A stretch of DNA of 64,000 bases from Sporodiniella umbellata (lineage: Eukaryota > Mucoromycota > Mucoromycetes > Mucorales > Rhizopodaceae), in the NCBI GenBank assembly GCA_025677835.1, contig JAIXMR010000031.1, forward strand, positions 62,001 to 126,000, written 5' to 3'. Shown here piece by piece: positions 58,261 through 64,000 of this stretch. Position 1 is the stretch's first letter, and every line of letters begins with the position of its first letter. Position numbers and translations under genes: made by a program. The notes under the pieces are model-generated. The model saw nothing but the letters and a program-made list of their open reading frames with translations, was not told where the DNA came from and did not search any database.

Positions 58261-58922
58261 ATGAACGGTCATGCTGGCTCAAACGCAAACAGTAAAATTG
58301 TTTATTCAAAAAGCCATTGAGAAATACTCGTGTAGTTAAAGTGTTCTTTTTTTTTTTTAGGACAATACGGTGCTCTCAAGAGTTTGAGATGTGTTTTTTG
58401 TAACGTTGTAAGAATGCTCTTCATAAAAGGGAAGATCTGCAAACTGACTCATTCTTCTTTGGTAAAGGACAAACCCTTGGATGCTTTCTCTCAATCACAA
58501 ATTGCCAAAGCTACTTATAACCGTATGTAATATGCCCAACATAGTTAAACTCATACATATATATATGTATATATGTACATACACATACACATACACACAC
58601 ACATATATATATATATATATAGCTTATGCTCCTGCTGGTTACAACAAAAAGCCTAAAACGATTTCATGCAAAAACTGTACTCCAAGCCAGAATACGCATT
58701 TAACATGTATGATTTGCACAAAAACGCAACCTCTTGAAAAGTTTGCAAAGGTATTGACGTCTCGATAAACACACTTAAACCCTTAACGCGGTATTTTAGT
58801 CACAGCGCAGAAACGCAGAAAAGGCTAGATGTATAAAATGCATAAAAAAAAGAGAGGAGGAAGATGTCTGGGCTTCTGAGCCAGACTCAGACAGTGATGA
58901 CGCTTTTGATGACTTTTTGTAA
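58261..58922 (+). CDS. Stc1-domain protein (LIM-like zinc finger)
   Basis: Exon 1 (MNGHAGSNAN) joins QYGALKSLRCVFCNV. A 60-odd-nt in-frame intron then leads to DKPLDAFSQSQIAKATYN, and further exons give ISCKNCTPSQNTHLTCMICT, KTQPLEKFAK and SQRRNAEKARCIKC. The protein ends with an acidic DSDSDDAFDDFL. The four C-x2-C pairs spaced this way, with the F(A/S)K-x-QRR motif, match the Stc1 domain. In fission yeast Stc1 links the RNAi machinery to the CLRC histone H3K9 methyltransferase complex. Proteins with this domain in other fungi are largely uncharacterised. The protein is about 120 residues long. One intron contains a TA/CA microsatellite. Confidence 0.8.
58554..58620. repeat. TA/CA microsatellite in an intron of the Stc1-domain gene
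   Basis: Alternating TATA, TGTA, CACA and TATATA units. The last TATATAG also supplies the 3' splice site, so length changes could affect splicing. Confidence 0.7.
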
Positions 58923-60119
58923 CAAAAGCAAAATGTTCTTAAAAACACCAAAACATCAGTCATTGTTCTCGTAAAATCTTAACCTCTAACTAAATTGAAA
59001 AGTAAAAAAATCTTTTAATGATAAAAGATTCATACAATTGAGATTGATAGCGTTAACATTTTTTCAGACAGTTTTGTTTCATTTCACTCTTGAAAAAAAG
59101 TGAGCATTTTAGCAACATTTTTGATTTTTAACTTCATTTGACATTTTTATGAGCTCGTTATAAGTTTCCAATCGTTCCATTACTGTTTTCGCACTTTCTC
59201 TGTTTGGGAAATTTGTGATTATTACGTTTTTATGAAACGCAGAAGGTTTTTTGGCGGCAAAAGACACCACAGAAGGAATTTGTTTGTAGAAAAAGAGAGA
59301 GCTTTTATTTTTCCCTTTGGTTCTCGTTTCTGTTATGCTACCTCGCTGTTTACGCTAATAAAAATCATAGGTAAGATATTATAACAATTTTAAATCGTTA
59401 TTAGCTTCGTAGATACTGTGTAAGAATTCTTAATATCTTTGCGTTGCCATCCCAGTCGATCAATAATGCAATCTACTTTTTGGTTGGCTTCTTTTATTTT
59501 CTTTGATAATAAGTCGAGTTGACTTTTCCGAAAATCCATGAAGAAATGACTATGCAGAAGTGCCTGCACTGGCTTTCGTAATAGTAGCTTATCACGTGAT
59601 TTGTATAGTAGACGTCACGTTAAAGCGTATGTATTTAGAGTACATTGCTTGTTAAAAAAACTATACAACGGCCGCCTCAATCAAAAGCATTTCTGACTGA
59701 ATAGACTATGTTTTTCAATTGTCAGATAGCAAACGTAACGAGAGTTTTTAAAGTGACAAGAATGAGGTTGTATCAGAATCTAAGCCTTTTCAGGGTACAC
59801 TTTTTACTTGTTTTTAAATAAATAAGAGGCAGATAATACACTGTTTATATGAAGAACCTAAGCTAGAGCGTTGATTTAGTTACCCGCTCTAACAAAGTCT
59901 ATGGCGTGGTCTTTTCTAAGTTGACTCTAGTAAATTAAGGAGCTTTCAACAAGATAATAGCTCTACCACAGTTAGAACTGAACAATCAAACTCTTTTCAC
60001 TGAAAACCTTTTATGAATATACTATCCTTTTTCAACTAAAAAAAACGACTTAAAATGTCTGTATGTACAGAGGAATATTTATATAAAGTATTCAAGAAAG
60101 AAGATTGGATACAATACAT
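58923..60119. other. Intergenic region between convergent genes
   Basis: About 1.2 kb between the Stc1-domain gene (+) and the subtilase (-), which converge. It is AT-rich with no recognised gene; both 3' UTRs lie here. Confidence 0.5.
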
Positions 60120-63112
60120 TTATTGTGGAATGGTAATCAAAGAAGAAAGTTGAGTATCCCAGCTCTCTTCCGTTTCAGGATTGGAAAGCAGCTTCAAAGC
60201 CTTCCATCTCAAGAAATAGTTTCCGGGTGTAACAGGCTGTAAATCGCCAATGTTGCTTCCTCCAAGTGGTATCATGGTTGCATTCCAGATGTCCATAAAT
60301 ACATAGCTCATCAGAGTGTTTCTTGGTAGAAATTTGTCATCTGAAGCCACTCCTACTAGAGCCATTGTTTCGTTTAGTACCTCAGTCCTCAGGCGGGATG
60401 TTCCTGTTAATAGCCTATACATAACTGTGACTTTTGTGTTGTTTTTATCCACAACTAGTCCATTTCCAGGCGTAGTTGTCATTACACGTGGGAAGCCAGA
60501 CGCAAAAATTGGGGCTTGATCTAATGAACCACGAACACCGATATAAGGCACAGTGATTTCCTTAAGTTCGGGTGAAGAAGGAACAAAATGAACATATCCG
60601 CCATATATTGGGTATGGCTCGTTTTTAGAAGCTCCAGTAATATTAGATACGCTGACAGCGATATCAAGCGATTGTCCTGGATCAAGGGTTATATTTGAGT
60701 GAGAGAACTCAAGCTCTGCAATGATGGATTCTGTAGTGAATTTTTCATTCGGAACGGAATGGCGATTCCATAAAAAGAAGGGAGTTTTTTTGGAGCCAAC
60801 AAGGTGATTTACAGTATACTTAACGGTTTGTTGACTAGGGTTGCTAATGGTAAGCGTTTTGGGTTTAATGTTTGCGGTATCGTTAAAACTTATGTGTCCT
60901 GGTGAAACATGAACAAGTTGTTGAATAGCATCAAATACTAAGTGCGTAGCTTTTTAGTAGATATTCAAAAATGTGTTATTACCTTGAATAAGGCCTGCTC
61001 CTTGGCGTATTGGATTTTCTTGTACCACAGGTTGAGCGTAGTTCTGAAAATGTTCTTTAATATATGTATTAGTTGCATTTTTTCCGTGTTTTTCGATAAA
61101 TAAGGCTAACGCGCCTGCAACAAAAGGGGACGCCATTGATGTTCCTGACAGTACACCGTATCCACCATTGGACAAGGGTAGAGTGGAAAATATATAGCCC
61201 CCAGGGGCTGCTAAATCTGGTTTAAGACTCATGTCATAAAGAGGGCCAACACTAGAAAAGACAGAGACTTGATCGCCTGTTGGAACTTTTTGAGGTACCT
61301 GTACCATTTTGTCAACTATTTCCAGGGGTTCTTGATCGATTTTAGACTTCATTTCTTGACCGGATTCCAAAGTAACAGAAATAACAGGTATAGTGGCCGC
61401 ATCTGCTCTAGGGCGAAACGGTGCTCCGGATACGTTATTGTATATAACAACTCCTGTTCCACCCAGTCTTTGAACGTTTCTTGCCTTTTCGTTCAGTTCG
61501 CAAACACCGCGCTTGACCAAAACAAGACGACCACTCAAATCATGCTTTGGATTAGTTCCATTACATGCATCGTTATCATCATTATCCGAAGAAAATGGGA
61601 TAAGCATTCCTTCTATAAAAGATTCTGTAGTTGCAGATAGCAAATAGGCTGTATAAAAAAAAGTTATAGTTGTTTCTCGTGAAAATCTTTGTTTAGGTTG
61701 AGTTTACGATAGCTGGCTCCGTCTTTTACTTGGAAAGCAGGTGTTAAAGTATGAGTATTATCAATAGAAGCCACAGATACTGTGCTTTTTCCTGACCCCG
61801 GAGCAGAAATGTAAAATGCACCTTCGCCACCTTCATTCCCTGCTGCAGCCACCACTGTTCCCAAGATTTAAGTGACATTGTTGTTGTTATTTAAATTATT
61901 CTAACTAACCTATAGAGCCACTTTCAGATATTCGATTGGCAACAAGTGAAGTAGGGTCATCTGCCCAATTACTGGGCGTCCCCAAGCTGAGATTGATCAC
62001 ATCACACCCTAAGGCCTCAGTTTAACCGCTCCCTTTTTTTCATGTTTACCTGCTTCGTGTGCACTAATTAGAGCTTTGATAACCAAATCGTTTGACGTAG
62101 AACCGTCACATCCAAAAATTCTCCAAGCACCTAGAGTCACTTGAGGCGATATCCCAGTAAAGTTCTATTAAATGTTAATACATCGTTTAATATTTTAAAC
62201 AAAAAAAGTCAACAATAATGATACATGCTAGTTTTTTGTCATTAGCAGCAATAATCCCTGCAACGTGCGTACCATGACCTATATAACACTTTTAATAAAA
62301 AGCTATATATATATATATATATCTTTGCGTATAGTTTACCGCTGCCTGCTTGACATGAATCCAAAGGAGTTTCACTTTCAGATATAGTAGAAGGGTCCAT
62401 AGAATCAAAGTTGTCCCCTACCAAATCATATCCATACTGTACCGGAAACCCAGGACCAAATCCGTTACCAAATGCAGGATGACGATAGTCAATTCCTTTA
62501 TTATTGTTTATAAACATTAGTTCAAGAGAGCTCAATGTAGTTGTTTTCATAATTACCTGTATCAATTATTCCTACAATGACTTTACCACCATGAATGTTT
62601 GATTGGTGAACCTGATCCACTTGAGTAGTTTGGTGTGTAAAAGGTAACGACAGCCCATCTTTTGAGACATTGATCTTTGGTGTCTGTGTCTCATTGTATA
62701 CTGCCAAGTACGAGTGACGCTTAATGGTTGGTCTTGGTATTTCAGTAACAGGGTAGATGTGCTTGACATGCTGCTGCTGCAGTATTTTACGAATAATTCT
62801 ATGTTCTGACAGCCCGGTACGATCCCTTTTGCTACGAACCGAATCTGTGAGGGAGATGGAAACACCTCGGAAAGCAAAAGAATCGTACGCAATACGCATC
62901 TTAACCCGCGCATCGCTTAAAACAACTTTTTCTACGTGACTAACAAAATCTGTAGAGGTTCCGCGGTAGCTTTCGTCAAATTCGATGATATATCTACCAG
63001 GTATATTACGACCTAAAGTACTTGGTTTAAACTTGGGGTCGGAAATCAACTTATCAACATCTAACTCTGCAGAAGCTAATAAAGCAAGCACACATATTAA
63101 GAAAAGTTTCAT
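60120..63112 (-). CDS. Secreted subtilisin-like serine protease (S8, with PA domain)
   Basis: The start MKLFLICVLALLASAELDVD is a signal peptide. An inhibitor-I9-like propeptide follows (NIPGRYIIEFDESY, RIAYDSFAFRGVSISL). The triad is present: Asp in VIVGIIDTG, His in GHGTHVAGIIAAND (first Gly completed across an intron near 62280), Ser in SGTSMASPFVAGAL. A PA-type insert (GRLVLVKRGVCELNEKAR, GVVIYNN) sits between His and Ser. A beta-rich C-terminal region (SPGHISFNDTANIKPKTL) follows, as in large fungal subtilases of the Vpr/minor extracellular protease type. About eight exons have short introns, one holding a TA repeat (62304-62322). It probably degrades proteins outside the cell or in the wall. 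The 5' end is divergent from the metacaspase-like gene, 172 bp away. Confidence 0.9.
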
Positions 63113-63284
63113 TTACAAAGTGAAAGAAACAGCAAAAACGAACATACTGTTTTTTATCTTTAAGTGAAATATGTCAGGAATTTTTTTTCTAAAAAAAAAT
63201 CTATTTTTGGAAAACTCGAAAAAAAAAACGTTTTTAGTCTCGAAAAACAATTAACTTTTCTTTCAGCTTTGTTTTTATTTTACA

Positions 63285-64000
63285 ATGTCTTATCCTGGAG
63301 CATATGGTACACATGGCCAACAGGGGTCCCAGCAAGGTTACAACAACTACCCCCCTCCACCTCAACAGTACGGTAACTACCCCCCTCCACCTCAACAATA
63401 TGGCAACTATCCCCCTCCACCTCAACAATATGGCAACTATCCTCCTCCACCCCAACAGTATGGCAACTATCCCCCTCCACCTCAGCAGTATGGGAATTAC
63501 CCGCCTCCACCTCAGCAGTACGGGAACTATCCTCCTCCGCTTGAACAAGGGCAACATCATTCCAACGAAAAGTCGGTAAGTTACTTACAAATGATTGATG
63601 ACAAAAATAAAACCAAGTTAATGAGCCTTTAGCAGCATGGCTCGTACATCCCGCCACCTTCTTACACAGGTAACTTGAAATTTTATTCTAACAAACTCAA
63701 ATAAAAACTCAAACCTTGTGTAGGCCCTGACCCTGTTTTTCAGCCTTCAGACCCAAACATGAATCAAGCTAACTATCCTCAACCGCCCAGCGCAAACAGT
63801 CAGCAGAATCCAGGAAAAGGTATATTACAACTGTATTATACACTAGCCTTATATATTATAGTTCCCTATGGTCAACAGCAAGACGGGTCAGGCTTTGTTA
63901 TGCATGTAAACCCAGTCATGCAAAACCAAGCTCCTCCCAACTTCCAGCTTTCCAACTGTAAGATACTTTTTCTTCTTTAAACATAGCCAGCTAAACACAT
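63285..64000 (+). CDS. Probable metacaspase, Pro/Gln/Tyr-rich prodomain (3' end outside window)
   Basis: ATG at 63285 gives MSYPGAYGTHGQQGSQQGYN, then seven ten-residue units of the type NYPPPPQQYG coded by a 30-bp tandem repeat. Further exons (from 63633, about 63723 and about 63861) continue Pro/Gln-rich sequence to GFVMHVNPVMQ, PPNFQLSN, where a GTAAG donor begins near 63959. The visible part has no catalytic domain. Fungal metacaspases (MCA1/Yca1) have exactly such a prodomain, followed by a short F-x-x-SN-C-x-GKKKALLIG segment, which fits the last visible residues. Other Pro-rich proteins (annexin-like or rhodopsin-tail-like) remain possible until the next exon is read. Confidence 0.65.
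63341..63548 (+). repeat. 30-bp coding minisatellite (about seven units)
   Basis: A tandem repeat encodes NYPPPPQQYG-type decapeptides. Units differ mainly at third codon positions (CAACAGTACGG, CAACAATATGG, CAGCAGTATGG), so the protein repeat is more uniform than the DNA. That suggests selection on the peptide. The last unit decays into PPPLEQGQ. Confidence 0.85.

Noticed and set aside
63234..63657. Minus-strand and second-frame open frames over the 30-bp repeat
   Set aside because: Tandem repeats without stops stay open in several frames. Only the plus-strand frame from 63285 has a proper ATG, splice sites and a family-like composition.

Overview
The window comes from a filamentous fungus, most likely an early-diverging one (Mucoromycota, probably Mucorales). 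It is AT-rich, its genes are cut by many short introns (about 42-65 nt, GTAAGT-like donors, CTAAC-like branch points, TTTAG/CAG acceptors), and it carries CotH spore-coat-type genes, a hallmark of Mucorales. All function calls come from reading translated motifs by eye; no database search was run.

Layout. 1-1287 (+): 3' end of the ribosome-biogenesis gene ERB1/BOP1. 1887-5851 (+): complete DNA2 nuclease-helicase in nine exons, converging on a G-protein alpha subunit (5999-7166, -). 7405 to about 10952 (-): a VPS9-ankyrin-PX-BAR protein of the VARP/Vrl1 type. 13531-14980 (+): an STK32/YANK kinase. 15065-16587 (-) and 19921-21768 (+): two CotH genes head to head. They share a 1,325-bp near-identical inverted repeat, and the left copy lacks its N-terminus. 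21966-25160 (-): ITC1 (ISW2 remodeller subunit). 26632-28586 (-): a membrane-anchored class-3 lipase. 29457-29870 (+): a small membrane protein. 30615-35835 (+): THO2. 36752-38324 (+): TIM44. 39408-41913 (+): an RGS domain fused to an FSP1/AMID-like FAD oxidoreductase.

After a 5.3-kb gene-poor stretch come a MYSM1-type SANT-SWIRM-JAMM deubiquitinase (47217-49831, +), a ketopantoate-reductase-like protein (51478-52647, +), an APC-family permease (54097-56185, +), a GPAT3/4-like acyltransferase (56277-57567, -), an Stc1-domain protein (58261-58922, +), a secreted subtilase (60120-63112, -) and the repeat-rich 5' end of a probable metacaspase (63285 to the edge, +).

These are independent housekeeping and regulatory genes, not an operon or an obvious cluster. 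Themes recur: chromatin and RNA biology (ITC1, THO2, MYSM1-like, Stc1) and G-protein signalling (the alpha subunit and the RGS fusion). The most unusual items are the RGS-oxidoreductase fusion, the CotH inverted repeat with its conversion-like mosaic, and the VARP/Vrl1 composite protein.
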